A stretch of DNA of 64,000 bases from Symsagittifera roscoffensis (lineage: Eukaryota > Xenacoelomorpha > Acoela > Convolutidae). Position numbers and translations under genes: made by a program. The notes beneath the pieces were generated by a model. That model was not told where the DNA came from. It was given only the letters and a program-made list of their open reading frames with translations, and searched no databases. The stretch is from NCBI RefSeq assembly GCF_963678635.1, contig NC_087068.1, positions 32,552,318 through 32,616,317 on the forward strand, read 5' to 3'. The stretch's first letter is position 1. Every line of letters starts with the position of its first letter. Shown piece after piece: positions 28,790-41,240 of the stretch.

Positions 28790-31726
28790 TTCAGGTTAAA
28801 TTTACAGGTTCAAAGGCTTAGTATGTATTCCATCATTAAGTACTTCCCTTTTCGGGTAAAAGTAACTGAGTCCTTTTTTAGTTTGTTCATCTGTTCCGAC
28901 TAAATGGATGGAGATTTTCAATCCGCGATTCGTCGACTTGAAATTTACAGCTTCATCAAGAACTCATCTGTATTTGGACATTGATTCATCCCCAGTATCT
29001 TCTAGCGTTCTTTAATTGAGTCTTTTGCTAGTAAATTTAAATTTGTCGCTTTTACTATAATAGGAGCAATACGTCTTGCTGCACAGGCACAACATTTCAG
29101 TACAGCGAAACTCTTCGTCGAATAATCCAGCTTAACGTTTTTCATGCTTTTTATGAACAGGGCAGCATTTACGTGGAAAAAATTCCTCTATGCATTAGCT
29201 ATAAAGTCGCCTCTACAATCATTTCGACGAAACAGTGTCTACTGAGTTTTCTTCTCAGGTAATAAACAATCGTCTATGTTATCTTCTGCTAATGGTAGAT
29301 ACAAACAGTCCGTGTCAATCTCCAATTCCTCGAAATTTTTCTCATCGCATACTTGTGGAAGAAATTGTAGTATAACTCCAACATTCTAAGTTCGGCATAT
29401 TGACGAATGAAAAAGCCTACAATAATTGGTTCTCTATGTTTGATTGCTGACTTCAACAGTTCTAATTCAATTAAGTGTTTTTTTGCTCAATTGCTTGAAA
29501 GCTTGAAAAATTTATCATATACTGCATTGTGTGTCTTCTCATTGCCGAGATCTTTGTCTGTATCTGCCCATAATGTGATAACAGTACGAGCTATTACCGA
29601 GAAGTTTCCTCGTCTCAGCAACAACTCCAGAATGTGGATTCTCGTCTCCTTCTCGTCGAGCATCAACAACAAGTTGAACAAAATTGTTGAAACATTTCTC
29701 AGGTGTGTACTCAACAAACCGAAAAATTTGTGTACATTGCAGTCCAAAGTTTAGAAAGAAGTTAAGAAAGGGTGTAATGGTTGTGCAGTTTTCTAATTTA
29801 AAACTGGAAATCAACATTCGTTGTGGTTTTTTCAGCAAATCTGTTTCTTCACCAGATTTTTTTCATGTATTCTGCAATATGGTTATGGCAGAGGTCAATA
29901 TATATGTTTTAAAATTTTGTAGGAAAATTTGAGAATGTGGGCTTCAACTGGTCGGGAACTATTAAATCGCATTGCACATAGTCAAAAATAGATCCGTTTT
30001 TTATTTTTTCAAGTAAAGAATCAGTAGACAAAGGTCTTTCATAAAGCCAACTTGTCTTGACATGATTCTTGACTGAAGAATCTGTGTTAAAATGTTCCTA
30101 CCAGGCACACTCCCACATTTCTTGAATATTGTAACCTCTTTCTTTTATGTACTCTCGTCTCATCTCATCCATTTCTTGCTTCTTATTTCCCCTTTCAATA
30201 GCTTGTTCTGACAAAAATAGACGGGTTTCTAGGCATAAGCAGAAGTGATAGTAGGAAACCATAGCTTCAAATACTGTTTTACAGTGATCGCAGTAGCCTT
30301 CAACATGGAATCAGTCAATTATTTTCTGCTTTCCGGCTGTGTAAAAACTCTCAATTTTACACTCTGGTCTCAATTCTTGATAGAAGGACATAACCATGTT
30401 CTCGAAATTTCTTGTTCTGTTATCTCTAGCTTTCAATCGATCAGTTTCAGAGTCCAACTCCCATCTTGTGTAAAGTTCGGTTGGCATCTCTTGACACATT
30501 GAGAATGAATATAATCGGCTAGAGTCAATTCCAACTATTGTCAGCAAACAATTGACGAGTTACGGATATAAGTTTGATCGATAACAGCTTTTCGCGTAAA
30601 AACTATTGATGGACCACCAGTCATGTCTTCTCTAATTTTCTCGTATAAGTCCTTGTCTCCTTCAAAGAACGGGTAGAATTTGTGATTTGTCGATTTGTGT
30701 AAGCAGATATTTGCAAGATTTGGAAGCGTTAATCCCAGTTTCAGCATGTCATGGCCCTTATCATGGTAAAACTCTCTCTCTTTCTTTGGTAAAACACACT
30801 TTAGTGATCACGTCCTCCATTAGCCAGTTTTTGGTAATCGTTGGAAACTTTCTCGAGAGGGTTGTGCTTTCTCAGTTTGCAGGAAAAAGTTTCATATAGA
30901 GGCAATTCTATACATTCCAGCTTGTATGGACTGTCAAACTTTTCGTAGGGAAAAAACCTTTGTTTTCATTTGCTTTATAAGCTGTCAGAAACGAATCCAA
31001 TGTTGTTGCTCCTGCAAGAAACTTCATTATGTCTAGAATTTTTTTATCTCCAATTTTGAACGATATGAAATATTTTGCATTTTTTAATGACTATTGGTTC
31101 AACTTCTTTATCAGATATAAATTACTGGATTGAATAGAACTTGATACGGTTTAGATCGTATCTACCGCTATTGAAACTAACACCGGTAAGGTAATAACAT
31201 AACGCTCTAAATGCTGTTTCGAGCCGATCAGCTGGTTTTTTGAATTCTCAAGAAACGAGTCGACGTGTCATCCTCCTCTCCGTTTTCAAAACATTCATCT
31301 TCATAATTGAAGACTTCTAGTTTTGTAGTTCAAGTTCTAGCGTTGAGTTTATCAAAAATCTTTTCGACTCGATCAATAACAGCGTTTTTGATTTCTTGAA
31401 ACTTGGTTCTGATTCGAAACTTTGTAGTTTTTGGTTGTTTTTTTTTCAGCCAGAATTCCAAGTTGGAAACAAAAGCAAGTATTAGGAGTTCTGGATCTTT
31501 CACACAAGAAAATTGGATCATCTTGCAAGTTTGAACATTTTGAGATGGAAATGAGGACATGATTTTCAATCCAAGTAGTTGTTTCCGTTGCTCTCAATTC
31601 GTCAGTGGGAACACCAAATGATTCGAAGTCAAAGATTGCTATATTGCTAAATGATTTATGTTCTTCGGCGTAAGGAATGTTGAACCCGTCGAGTTTCTCG
31701 AAAATTGTCTCACGTAGTGTGTACGC
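28790..31726 (-). pseudogene. Polinton DNA polymerase B, downstream duplicate plus C-terminal part
   Basis: Minus strand. The first ~2 kb repeat the exonuclease-to-palm region; beyond 29673 it continues into the unique 3' part. Visible polymerase motifs: GIDSSRLYSFSMC (motif A, ~30510; the usual Pro is Ser), RFVEYTPEKCFNNFVQ and VVAETRKLLGNSSYCYHIM (motif B region, ~29565-29710), and LEIDTDCLYLPL (motif C, ~29300; the Ser after DTD is Cys). Many stops and frame changes. Protein-primed family B polymerase of Polintons/Mavericks by motif order. Confidence 0.85.
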
Positions 31727-33782
31727 GTTGAACAAAATTGTTGAAATATTTCTCAGGTGTGTACTCAACAAACCGAAAAATTTGTGTACATTGCAGTCCA
31801 AAGTTTAGAAAGAAGTTAAGAAAGGGTGTAATGGTTGTGCAGTTTTCTAATTTAAAACTGGAAATCAACATTCGTTGTGGTTTTTTCAGCAAATCTTTTT
31901 CTTCACCAGATTTTTTTCATGTATTCTGCAATATGGTTATGGCAGAGGTCAATATATATGTTTTAAAATTTTGTAGGAAAATTTGAGAATGTGGGCTTCA
32001 ACTGGTCGGGAGCTATTAAATCGCATTGCACATAGTCAAAAATAGATCCGTTTTTTGTTTTTTCAAGTAAAGAATCAGTAGACAAAGGTCTTTCATAAAG
32101 CCAACTTGTCTTGACATGATTCTTGACTGAAGAATCTGTGTTAAAATGTTCCTACCAGGCACACTCCCACATTTCTTGAATATTGTAACCTCTTTCTTTT
32201 ATGTACTCTCGTCTCATCTCATCCATTTCTTGCTTCTTATTTCCCCTTTCAATAGCTTGTTCTGACAAAAATAGACGGGTTTCTAGGCATAAGCAGAAGT
32301 GATAGTAGGAAACCATAGCTTCAAATACTGTTTTACAGTGATCGCAGTAGCCTTCAACATGGAATCAGTCAATTATTTTCTGCTTTCCGGCTGTGTAAAA
32401 ACTCTCAATTTTACACTCTGGTCTCAATTCTTGATAGAAGGACATAACCATGTTCTCGAAATTTCTTGTTCTGTTATCTCTAGCTTTCAATCGATCAGTT
32501 TCAGAGTCCAACTCCCATCTTGTGTAAAGTTCGGTTGGCATCTCTTGACACATTGAGAATGAATATAATCGGCTAGAGTCAATTCCAACTATTGTCAGCA
32601 AACAATTGACGAGTTACGGATATAAGTTTGATCGATAACAGCTTTTCGCGTAAAAACTATTGATGGACCACCAGTCATGTCTTCTCTAATTTTCTCGTAT
32701 AAGTCCTTGTCTCCTTCAAAGAACGGGTAGAATTTGTGATTTGTCGATTTGTGTAAGCAGATATTTGCAAGATTTGGAAGCGTTAATCCCAGTTTCAGCA
32801 TGTCATGGCCCTTATCATGGTAAAACTCTCTCTCTCTCTCTTTGGTAAAACACACTTTAGTGATCACGTCCTCCATTAGCCAGTTTTTGGTAATCGTTGG
32901 AAACTTTCTCGAGAGGGTTGTGCTTTCTCAGTTTGCAGGAAAAAGTTTCATATAGAGGCAATTCTATACATTCCAGCTTGTATGGACTGTCAAACTTTTC
33001 GTAGGGAAAAAACCTTTGTTTTCATTTGCTTTATAAGCTGTCAGAAACGAATCCAATGTTGTTGCTCCTGCAAGAAACTTCATTATGTCTAGAATTTTTT
33101 TATCTCCAATTTTGAACGATATGAAATATTTTGCATTTTTTAATGACTATTGGTTCAACTTCTTTATCAGATATAAATTACTGGATTGAATAGAACTTGA
33201 TACGGTTTAGATCGTATCTACCGCTATTGAAACTAACACCGGTAAGGTAATAACATAACGCTCTAAATGCTGTTTCGAGCCGATCAGCTGGTTTTTTGAA
33301 TTCTCAAGAAACGAGTCGACGTGTCATCCTCCTCTCCGTTTTCAAAACATTCATCTTCATAATTGAAGACTTCTAGTTTTGTAGTTCAAGTTCTAGCGTT
33401 GAGTTTATCAAAAATCTTTTCGACTCGATCAATAACAGCGTTTTTGATTTCTTGAAACTTGGTTCTGATTCGAAACTTTGTAGTTTTTGGTTGTTTTTTT
33501 TTCAGCCAGAATTCCAAGTTGGAAACAAAAGCAAGTATTAGGAGTTCTGGATCTTTCACACAAGAAAATTGGATCATCTTGCAAGTTTGAACATTTTGAG
33601 ATGGAAATGAGGACATGATTTTCAATCCAAGTAGTTGTTTCCGTTGCTCTCAATTCGTCCGTGGGAACACCAAATGATTCGAAGTCAAAGATTGCTATAT
33701 TGCTAAATGATTTATGTTCTTCGGCGTAAGGAATGTTGAACCCGTCGAGTTTCTCGAAAATTGTCTCACGTAGTGTGTACGC
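29673..33782 (-). repeat. Head-to-tail duplication of 2.05 kb inside the Polinton polymerase
   Basis: 29673-31726 and 31727-33782 are almost identical. The offset is 2054 bp on one side of a (CT)n run near 30777/32825 and 2056 bp on the other, with only isolated substitutions. The junction lies in a short GTT microhomology and fuses the RFVEYTPEK...STILFN segment to AYTLRETIF, giving a chimeric frame at 31373-31801. Confidence 0.93.
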
Positions 33783-33995
33783 GTTTTTGGGAAAAATATG
33801 TCGCACTCTATCTTTACATCTGATTAGATGCTCGTTGGAGTGATCTGATTTGTGGAAGAAAATTTCACATCTAGGACATCGAAAACACTTGAAAAAAGAA
33901 TCAATATCAATTGTGTGAAGGATATGGTTGTTGAACCATAACAATTTCTCGGTTTTCTCAATTTTTCCAATACCTCGCCTGGCTAATTCTCCAAC
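31727..33995 (-). pseudogene. Polinton DNA polymerase B, upstream duplicate with intact N-terminal region
   Basis: Begins near 33995 with a Cys/His region (CFRCPRCEIFFHK ... HLIRC), then IFPKNAYTLRETIFEKLDG and the 3'-5' exonuclease motif AIFDFESFG (~33675). Then come ...LPNLANICLHKSTNHKFYPF, GGPSIVFTRKAVIDQT and motif A (~32560). A UGA follows QKIID in both duplicates, so the gene was already broken before it was duplicated. The longest frame, 33429-33944, holds the zinc-finger/exonuclease part. Confidence 0.88.
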
Positions 33996-34732
33996 TACAG
34001 TTTTACATCAATTTTTCTAAAACTTTACATCTAAAACAAAAAACTTGACAATCTAATTAAAAATCAGCAAACTCTTATTGATTACATACAAAAAATTTAA
34101 TCAAATAACTTGATGAAAAAAATTGTGGATATGCTACTGATATTAATTTTCTTTTTTTTTATCGGCAAAATTTCTTAATTTTAGAGCAAGCAACTTTTGA
34201 ATAATAATTTTTGCGATTGCTTTCGTTTACGTTTTTACTTATTTGGAAAATTTAAGTCCCTGAAATAGTTCTCTTATTTGATACAATACCATAACATAAA
34301 AGAACGTTTTTGAGATTGGAAACAACAAAATGTAAAAAGATCTTAAAATGGAACTTTGATTCCGATTGGTCACGACTAATATATAAAAATTTCCATTTAA
34401 AAAAGCTAAAATCTGGTTGGACACGGCTACGGAATAATTATGAAAAATTAATTCTGATTCGGGTTGAAGGTACCCCTCACTCCTAACTAAAAATCATTTC
34501 ATTTTCAACTTAACTACCGTCAACTACCTCCTCTCTCAGCTCTAAACAATTTAATTACAATAATTAAACCGTCAGCTACCCTCTCTCTCAGCTCTAAATC
34601 TTTCTTGTTTTTACGCTGTTTCTTGTACTCAGTTTTTTGCTCAAAATGATCTTCTCAGTGCAAAACAGCAACCTTATGTACTCTGTAGAACTTTCGCCTG
34701 ATCTAGTTTAAATTCAAGTACGAGAAACAGTG
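33996..34732. other. Non-coding spacer
   Basis: AT-rich, no supported gene. Contains a direct repeat CCGTCA(A/G)CTACC...CTCTCTCAGCTCTAAA at ~34517 and ~34569. Confidence 0.4.
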
Positions 34733-35059
34733 TCTGGAGTGTTTTTGGCATGAATGGAAATCCCAATCCAAGTCTGGCACTTGGTGGGAGTGATGCGAAG
34801 AGATTTCAACGAGCATCATTTGATACAAGTACCCATCACAGAGAACTAACTTGGAACAATGCAAATGATGGAAGAAGTGTCTGACCATGTGGGAATGAGC
34901 TACCCCGAGATTCCTGACTCTAGATATGTCGCTCAACAGGTCAACAATTTCCTCTTTCCTTGGGAGAGGGAGATGGGATCAGCCGAAAACCCCATCACAA
35001 TAGATGGAGATGAGGGCTTCTCAGAAACAAAAACTCCTCAAAACACCCCTCCACAATAA
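34733..35059 (+). pseudogene. Unrecognised coding remnant between Polinton polymerase and plus-strand block
   Basis: Frame 1 reads VWSVFGMNGNPNPSLALGG and continues RFQRASFDTSTHHRELTW before TGA; a shifted frame (34859-35059) reads VGMSYPEIPDSRYVAQQVNN, FLFPWEREMG and ends NTPPQ. Codon use and base composition differ from the AT-rich flanks. Its place, divergent from the polymerase and ahead of the ATPase block, suggests a Polinton gene, but no family was recognised. Confidence 0.4.
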
Positions 35060-35289
35060 CCACCAGCGATGGAACCTCGTCCAGCTCTGAGTTGTATAGA
35101 AAACCTCCAGAACTTTTCTGCTGCTCGACAGCTCTTTGATTGATTTTTTTTCTAAATAATTGATGTTTGATACTTATTTTGTTCTTTATAATTGATTAAT
35201 TTCCAATTTCAATTTATTTATGAGAAAAAATGCGAATTCAGGGTAAACCATTGAAAAACAATTAGAATAAAACATAAATTAGTGCTCCC

Positions 35290-35650
35290 AATTTGCACAC
35301 ATGTTAGGAAACTTAGTTAATTTTTGCACACATATTAGAGAAAAAACAATAGAAAAGTCGTACACAAGTGAAAAAAAACCTAATTTTTTTGTCAAATAAA
35401 CTAAAACACGTTTCGCATTTGTAGAAAAAAAGAAGCACTTTTCGCATTTTGTAGGAAAAAAGTGAAACTCTTTTCCTCTTTTCATATTTTGTCAAAAAAA
35501 ATGAAACACTTTTTCCATGTTGTTAAAAAATTAAAAAACTTCTCGCGTTTTGTCAAAAAAGTGAAAAAATTTTTGCATCTTGTCAAAAAAATTGAAAAAC
35601 TTTTCAGAATTTGTTTAAAAAAATTGAAATGTTTTTTAGAGCTTCATGAA
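35290..35650. repeat. Degenerate minisatellite, about 40-bp period
   Basis: Repeated phrase (T)TTGTCAAAAAA(A/G)TGAAA-ACTTTT with spacer, at least six diverged copies. It creates K/F-rich frames with a 13-14-residue period (KKxKxFxxxVKK), which are not genes. Confidence 0.7.
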
Positions 35651-36332
35651 AGTCAGACGAAAATACACCATCTGGCTTACAAAATTCCAGAGATTTTTTG
35701 CAATTTCCTCCATTATTTTGATTTTTTTTTTCAAATTTTTCAGTATTTTTGTTAACATTTGAAAAAAAAATAGACTATCAAAAGTTTTTTAATTTTTCAT
35801 TGAAAACTTGACATGGTTACTATTTACAAATCCGTAGCTATAAACAAAACAATCAATTACTTTAAACAATTCAAGTTCGTAATTTGAGTTTTGTACTTTA
35901 CGAACCCTTTCCAGAAATGTTGAACCAATAGTTTGTGTGGAAGCTTGTTTCTTAGTTTCTAGTAAGAACTTAAATAATGACGTTTGAATTTTTTTGCGTA
36001 ACATTTTTTTCTTAGCAATACTTGGCTTTTTTTCTGCTCCTTTCCAATTCAAATTGTGATGAACAGCGCGATGAAGTTGTTTGAAAACATCGCTAGTTGA
36101 TCAAATAACTTTAAAAAAAAATTTGTATTTGTAAAGAGTCTAAAGATAATCGAAATTTTGGAATGTGAAATGAAAATTACCCAATCGTTGAAAAATTTGA
36201 CCGAAAGATGAACCAATCAGAAAATGTAGAACTTACAATTTTTCAAAGAGCTGTAAGAATTGTGGGTAGAGACACAAATTTTATAGGTTTTTTATATTTT
36301 TCGTAAAAATCACTGGAAACGGAATTAGAAGC
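35651..36332. other. No recognisable gene
   Basis: AT-rich. The last ~90 bp on the plus strand read TIFQRAVRIVGRDTNFIG, a stop, then KSLETELEAFFDKNLKKG running into the duplicated block. The first 4908-bp copy therefore keeps the original left junction. Confidence 0.4.
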
Positions 36333-36960
36333 GTTTTTTGACAAGAATCTGAAAAAGGGCAGGGAAGAGCTTGAGACATATCAGCAGCCATCTGGATCAA
36401 TGATTTTGCTGAGAAATGTGGATGTATATAGGAACACTAACACCTATACAATTCCGTATATGGATACTTCACACGATAGCTCCCTTTATAATTTCATTTC
36501 CTTTTATGGTTACCTGAATGACTCATTTTGTTTAGTTCCATTTTCATTTAATCTCAAAATATTTCCTCTCATTTCTTCTCACCTGACCAGTCTGTTCTCT
36601 TATTGAAAATGTACTCAAGAAAAGTTATTAGTCCCAATTATATTGAATTCTCAAGAAATCAAACAAGAATTAGGAGATTTGCTTGGTCCCAAAAATCCTA
36701 CAAGGGGAAATTCATTTTGAAGACTGCTTTCAACTAATCAAAAAAAATGAGTTGGGACAACTCGAAAAAAGACAGGCTATCTTGGTGAAAAAGAAGGAGA
36801 AGCAATCTCGGCAATTAGAAATACTGTTGTTCACGATGCTGAACAAGTTGGACTCCTTCCTATATTGGAACTCACTTCTGACAAGGACTCTTCTATGGAT
36901 CAGGAGCTTGCCAACTGCAGCAAATTGTATGACATAGCTACTTACAAGATAATACAAACG
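36315..36960 (+). pseudogene. Unrecognised Polinton-block gene remnant, copy 1
   Basis: Frame FFDKNLKKGREELETYQQP, then SGSMILLRNVDVYRNTNTYT up to a stop at ~36604. Shifted frames follow (VISPNYIEFSRNQTRIRRFA; AEQVGLLPILELTSDK). Copy 1 alone has the upstream LETELEA continuation. Family not recognised; probably a Polinton virion or accessory protein. Confidence 0.4.
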
Positions 36961-37179
36961 TGAGTCCCGATCAAGAAGTACAATGTTAACAAACCTACCT
37001 AAATTTAGATTCGACAAAAAAAACCACAACATTGCACTAATTTTATAGAATCTTAAAAATTACAAAACTTGCAAACAGTTTGGACCTACACTCACAAATG
37101 TATCATTTTGAGTGGACTCTGCATAATGGAAGAAAAAAAATTCCATAGAATACTGAGCCAATACCAAAAAAAGATAGAT

Positions 37180-38200
37180 CTAATGGAATATCGTAGAAAA
37201 GGAAATCAATGAAAAAATAATCAATCTTTAGAACTACAGAGAGAAGAATATGATAAACAAATTTGTGTTACTTCCTTCATTACTAGGTTTTGTAGAGACA
37301 TTCAAAAAATCTTGCATCATTATTGGCGAATGCACTGTAGAAAACGAACGTACAGAAATTGAATCAAATTTTAAGGAACTTCGAGGTTAAAAAGCAAGAT
37401 TTTCCGTCAAAAACGAAAACAAAAAAATATTTTATTGTACCTGTATTGTTTTGGACCCGGACATCAATTTGAAAGAAATGTACAAAAAATTTCCTTTTGG
37501 AGGTCTAGTTTGATACGGAAATTCCTGTTTGGATTATTTTTTTTGCAAACTCCAAAGTCTATAGACTACAAGCCATTCTACTTGAATCTGCTGGATCTGC
37601 AAAATCTACTACGGAAAAAAGACCAGTGTGTTATTAGGTTGCACCAAGTCTCCCCATTTTATGCTTTCTTGGTCACGTAATTGTATAACTTTTCTGTTTA
37701 TCTGTTAATATATTTGCTTCATCAGTATATGCATTGTTCGATTGTTAATCATTCTAACAAAAAAACTCCAGAGAAAACCGTTAAACAGAATGTGCCTGGT
37801 TGTTTTGGATTTGGATTGTTATATAAGATATAGTGAAAGAATTAGAATTTTTTAACGATGGAAAAACTGTACGATATTACTTTCTTCCTCCCAAAAAATT
37901 CAAACCTACATCCCAATCTTCTTGGTGTACAAGCATCTTCATAGAAACAGTTGGAGCAGTGATTACGAAAAATATACTGAACTTGAGAAAATATTGAAAA
38001 ATGTAGAAGCCACAGAAATGGAATTTACCGCAAAAATTTATGAAAAACGTAAGATTCTGTCCGAAGTTTTGGTAACAAAAATTATTGATTTGGATGACTA
38101 CGCTGGCCCAAAAGTTCAGTTTTTGATATTCAAAGATGACGAATATGATTGGAGGTGTAGCAACTCCCCTTTTTGTCATGCTAAAACTATTCATTAAGCA
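37180..38200 (+). pseudogene. Unrecognised Polinton-block gene remnants, copy 1
   Basis: Scattered frames, e.g. DPDINLKEMYKKFPFGG (~37450) and 37922-38197 with LEKILKNVEATEMEFTAKIY and DLDDYAGPKVQFLIFKDDEY. Sequence looks once-coding but no domain is recognisable. Located just before the ATPase. Confidence 0.35.
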
Positions 38201-38536
38201 GAACGAAAAGCGTTTGCATACGGAACTTGGACTCAATGTTCATTTGCAACAAAATGTTAATCATAATAATCTTATAGTACTACCTTTTTAAAACTTTGAT
38301 TAAATGTCATTGTCAACTTTTTCTTTCTACAGTTGAGATGGTCAATCAATTTGACAAACTCGTAATTTTACGAAATTTTGTTTTTGACGAAGAAAAAAAT
38401 GAATGAAAATCATGTAAGTTGTTTGGACGTACAAGTAATAGATCTCTTTTTTGTGCCAAATTTTTGTTGTAGTTTAGATGCTAGTATGTGCAATCGGTCG
38501 AATAATGTTATCCACAATATGTGAAGAAACGACAGT

Positions 38537-39305
38537 TTGGGTAGCTACCTGATCAGGTACAGTTGGTTATATTCTACCTTCTCCGAAGCTATGAATAAAA
38601 TAATCTCTACCAAAGAACGAATTTTTGTTTCGCATCTTGGGCCAAGTGGATCTGGAAAATCTCAAGTTATTTTTAACTGGTTGAAAATTGGTACTTTTCA
38701 ACCAGCATACGATAACAATTTTTTACTTTTATCAATTTTAATAACCTCCTCATAGTCAAATGCAAAAAAAAACCTTAAATTTTTCCAAGGGGGTAGATTT
38801 TTACTTGATTAAAAATCTTCCCAATAACGGAACTAAGTATCTGCTTATATTTGATGATTCTTGTGATGAAATTTTAAATTCCAAACAATTTGAAAACTTT
38901 GCCACTGCTGGGAGACACAGGGGTCTGATTTCATTTTACATCAAACGCAATTTGTTTCATCAAAGCAATTTGGAAGAGATGTAGAATTACAAAATACACA
39001 CATAACCTTGTTCAACTCACCGAGAGATGTTTTACAAATCAATACATTAAGTCAACAACTAGGTCTAGGATCTCAATTGAAAGTGTGGTATCAGGATGCA
39101 ATATCAGTTTCTTATGGTCTTTTACTTAATGATTTAACCCCAAAAACAGTTGTTTCACTAAGGTTTTGCTCTAATAGTGGCTCAGTTCAGACACAATTTG
39201 ACTAGCCAGCTGGAATAGTGTCAAAAATTTTAGACGATGAGTACACGATACGTCTCAATTCATTCAATATTTCAAACAATTTCCCTAAAACCTTGGGAAT
39301 GAAGA
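38537..39305 (+). pseudogene. Polinton packaging ATPase (FtsK/HerA type), copy 1
   Basis: Walker A HLGPSGSGKSQVIF at ~38633-38674; after a frame change, Walker B KYLLIFDDSCDE (~38838-38873), then ATAGRHRGLISFYIK (arginine-bearing segment). After another change come LFNSPRDVLQINTLSQQLG and LTPKTVVSLRFCSNSG. The order matches the DNA-packaging ATPase of Polintons/Mavericks, which pumps DNA into capsids. Two frameshifts and stops inactivate it. Confidence 0.85.
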
Positions 39306-39443
39306 CAAAGTAAAATACCAAAAAGAAACTTTCTAACGCAAAAAAGAGTTCCTCTACACAAAATAATAATTATTTCAAGTTCAACTAAAGGATTACAATT
39401 GATATCTCTCATCATCCTTTTTGTCATTAAATGATTGACATAG

Positions 39444-39848
39444 GATGGAAAAATTTGTTTTAGTTCCGTACTCAGTTGATCAATCAGAAAGTACACTTCA
39501 AAGAAAACAAAAATTGGAACAGAAACAAGAAAAAGAGGAGATTGCACAAAAAAATTTTGATTTTTTTACAGTGCTGTAAATGCGAGGTATAAAACTAGTT
39601 ACAATAAGCACCTTTCTGATTTATTTTTGAAATTTGCTAGAATTAAACTCAGCCGAAAAAATTATATTGGATAAACGAGATACAAAAGAATCTATCGTAG
39701 ACTTTGTGTGTGCACTAAAGCAAAAAAACACCAATTTTCCAGACAATCGATTGACTATTTTGGAAGCAACTCAACTACCACCTAAACTTGTTATTAACAA
39801 GAACGCCAAAACAAAAGACAGAGGAATTTGGTTCCTTTTCAAAATATG
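39444..39848 (+). pseudogene. Small charged Polinton protein between ATPase and integrase, copy 1
   Basis: The ATG at 39444 opens MEKFVLVPYSVDQSESTLQR with a K/Q/E-rich helix-like run; a frame break follows. Then LNSAEKIILDKRDTKESIVD and LTILEATQLPPKLVINKNAK up to 39848. The same layout is kept in all three block copies. Role unknown. Confidence 0.6.
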
Positions 39849-39929
39849 AAAAGGTAAGACTAAACTGATTGTATTCTAGGGGTTGAGCTGCGTAGGGTTT
39901 AACTCAAAACTTTATCAAAAAAGAAAGTA

Positions 39930-40384
39930 CAACAAATCTTTTAAAGCAAGACATCGTATACAAAATTTGGTCCACCAATCAGGCGTTTTCGAAGACTTTT
40001 TCCAAATATACCAATGAAATCTGGTGTATGGACTTGGCTTTTGTAGACAAGTTAGCTAGTCAAAACAATGGAGTCAAGTATTTTTTAGTTGCTGTTTATA
40101 TTTTTTCAAAGTTCAAACAACGAAAACAAAGTAAGCGAAAGACACTTTACAAGCTTTCAAGAAAAAAATTTCTCAAAAAAACACTCCTGAAACTCTTTGG
40201 ATTGATTAGTTACCAGAAAATTTTGAAAATATTTTAAATTTTTCGCCACCCAAAATTTTATTTATACTGCACCTGGGTTATCCTTGCCGACTACCTATGA
40301 GATGTTGATTGATATTGATGATATTCACTCACCGGATAACTTAAAAAAAACTATCAAAGATATAGCTCTTTCTGGAGAATAAAT
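39930..40384 (+). pseudogene. Polinton integrase truncated at the second catalytic Asp, copy 1
   Basis: QDIVYKIWSTNQAFSKTFSK, YTNEIWCMDLAFVDKLASQN and NGVKYFLVAVYIFSKF give the first catalytic Asp of a retroviral-type (c-integrase) core. A frame change leads to DTLQAFKKKISQ and NTPETLWID, then a stop where the D-rich active-site strand should continue. The next residues (LPENFENILNFSPPKILF; YEMLIDIDDIHSPDNL) belong to something else, so the rest of the core, including Glu, is deleted. Same break in every copy. Confidence 0.8.
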
Positions 40385-41240
40385 GAAAATTGTAATTAAA
40401 TTTTTAGTTTTTTGATTTTTCTACATATTTTTTGATGCGAAGCGTTTTTCTACATGTATTTCACGCGTGCCCAAACAAAGCTATGAAAATCGCCTGTACA
40501 AAAAACTAAATTTTTAGACGCTTTCTTAGCAAAACTAAACTGACACGCCTGATGGCTCCAAAAATAGTCATTTGAAGTCTACAGCAGTTTTGTTGACGCT
40601 AATTTTGAAATCAGATTTTAAATAATAAGCTGACTGGAAAAAATTTTATTTTAAAACTGCAATGCCGTATGTCTGGTTTTGCCGTTGATAATGTGCAGTT
40701 TTTCGTGGTCAAATTTTAAAGCAAGAAAAAACTCTTTGTTTGATGATTTTGCGGCCAGATTTGTCGTTTCAAAATTTTTAAAATCAAACTCATTTTGTGA
40801 GATATTTCTCCTCTTTTGCCAAATAACGGGGGGAAAAGCTTGCAAGGTACAACATTCAATACCACTCAGCCTTTGAACTTTTTTGTAGACGAAGAAATTC
40901 GTTACTTGGTACCAAATGGGAGATAGTCGTCCTTTTGCTCTGCTTCGAGTTTTGTGGAATTTGTAGACAAAAAACTTAAAATCCGAAATTGTGGAAATTT
41001 TTTTGTTCCCTGTTTTAGCCAAAAAATCACTTCAGCTAATTCTGATTAATCAAATTTTTTTCAAATAGTCCAAACCATAGAAAAATTCTATTCACATTTT
41101 ATTTTCCGTTTTTTGGCTTCGATTGGCTAAGTGTAAAACTCAGTACTTCAACTTAAATGGCAACTCTTTAAATGCCAGTTATATGCGTGGTTTTGCGAAC
41201 CAACCTAGAGGATTTCCGGTGAGATAAAATTATTGGTTAT
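40385..41240 (+). other. Non-coding tail of the block, copy 1
   Basis: No supported gene; a 123-codon minus-strand frame (40651-41022) is AT-driven. The last ~80 bp carry YMRGFANQPRGFP in one plus frame, the only coding-like hint. Confidence 0.4.

Larger units (their letters stand above)
36333..41240 (+). repeat. First copy of a 4908-bp tandem duplication (Polinton plus-strand block)
   Basis: 36333-41240 and 41241-46148 show the same reading frames at a constant offset of exactly 4908 bp; I saw no substitution or indel. The block starts at GTTTTTTGACAAGAATCTG and ends at AAAATTATTGGTTAT. It carries remnants of several Polinton genes. Identity this complete means a very recent duplication or an assembly artefact. 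Confidence 0.95.

Noticed and set aside
35462-35755. Lys/Phe-rich 97-codon frame
   Set aside because: Produced by a ~40-bp minisatellite; periodicity is in the DNA, not a protein family.
38537-38755. Could be a host P-loop NTPase
   Set aside because: Walker A alone is not specific, but the downstream Walker B, ATAGRHRG and LFNSPRDVLQIN segments and the neighbouring integrase fit a Polinton packaging ATPase.
40651-41022. 123-codon minus-strand frame in the block tail (also at 45559-45930)
   Set aside because: No domain; broken in the third copy; likely chance.
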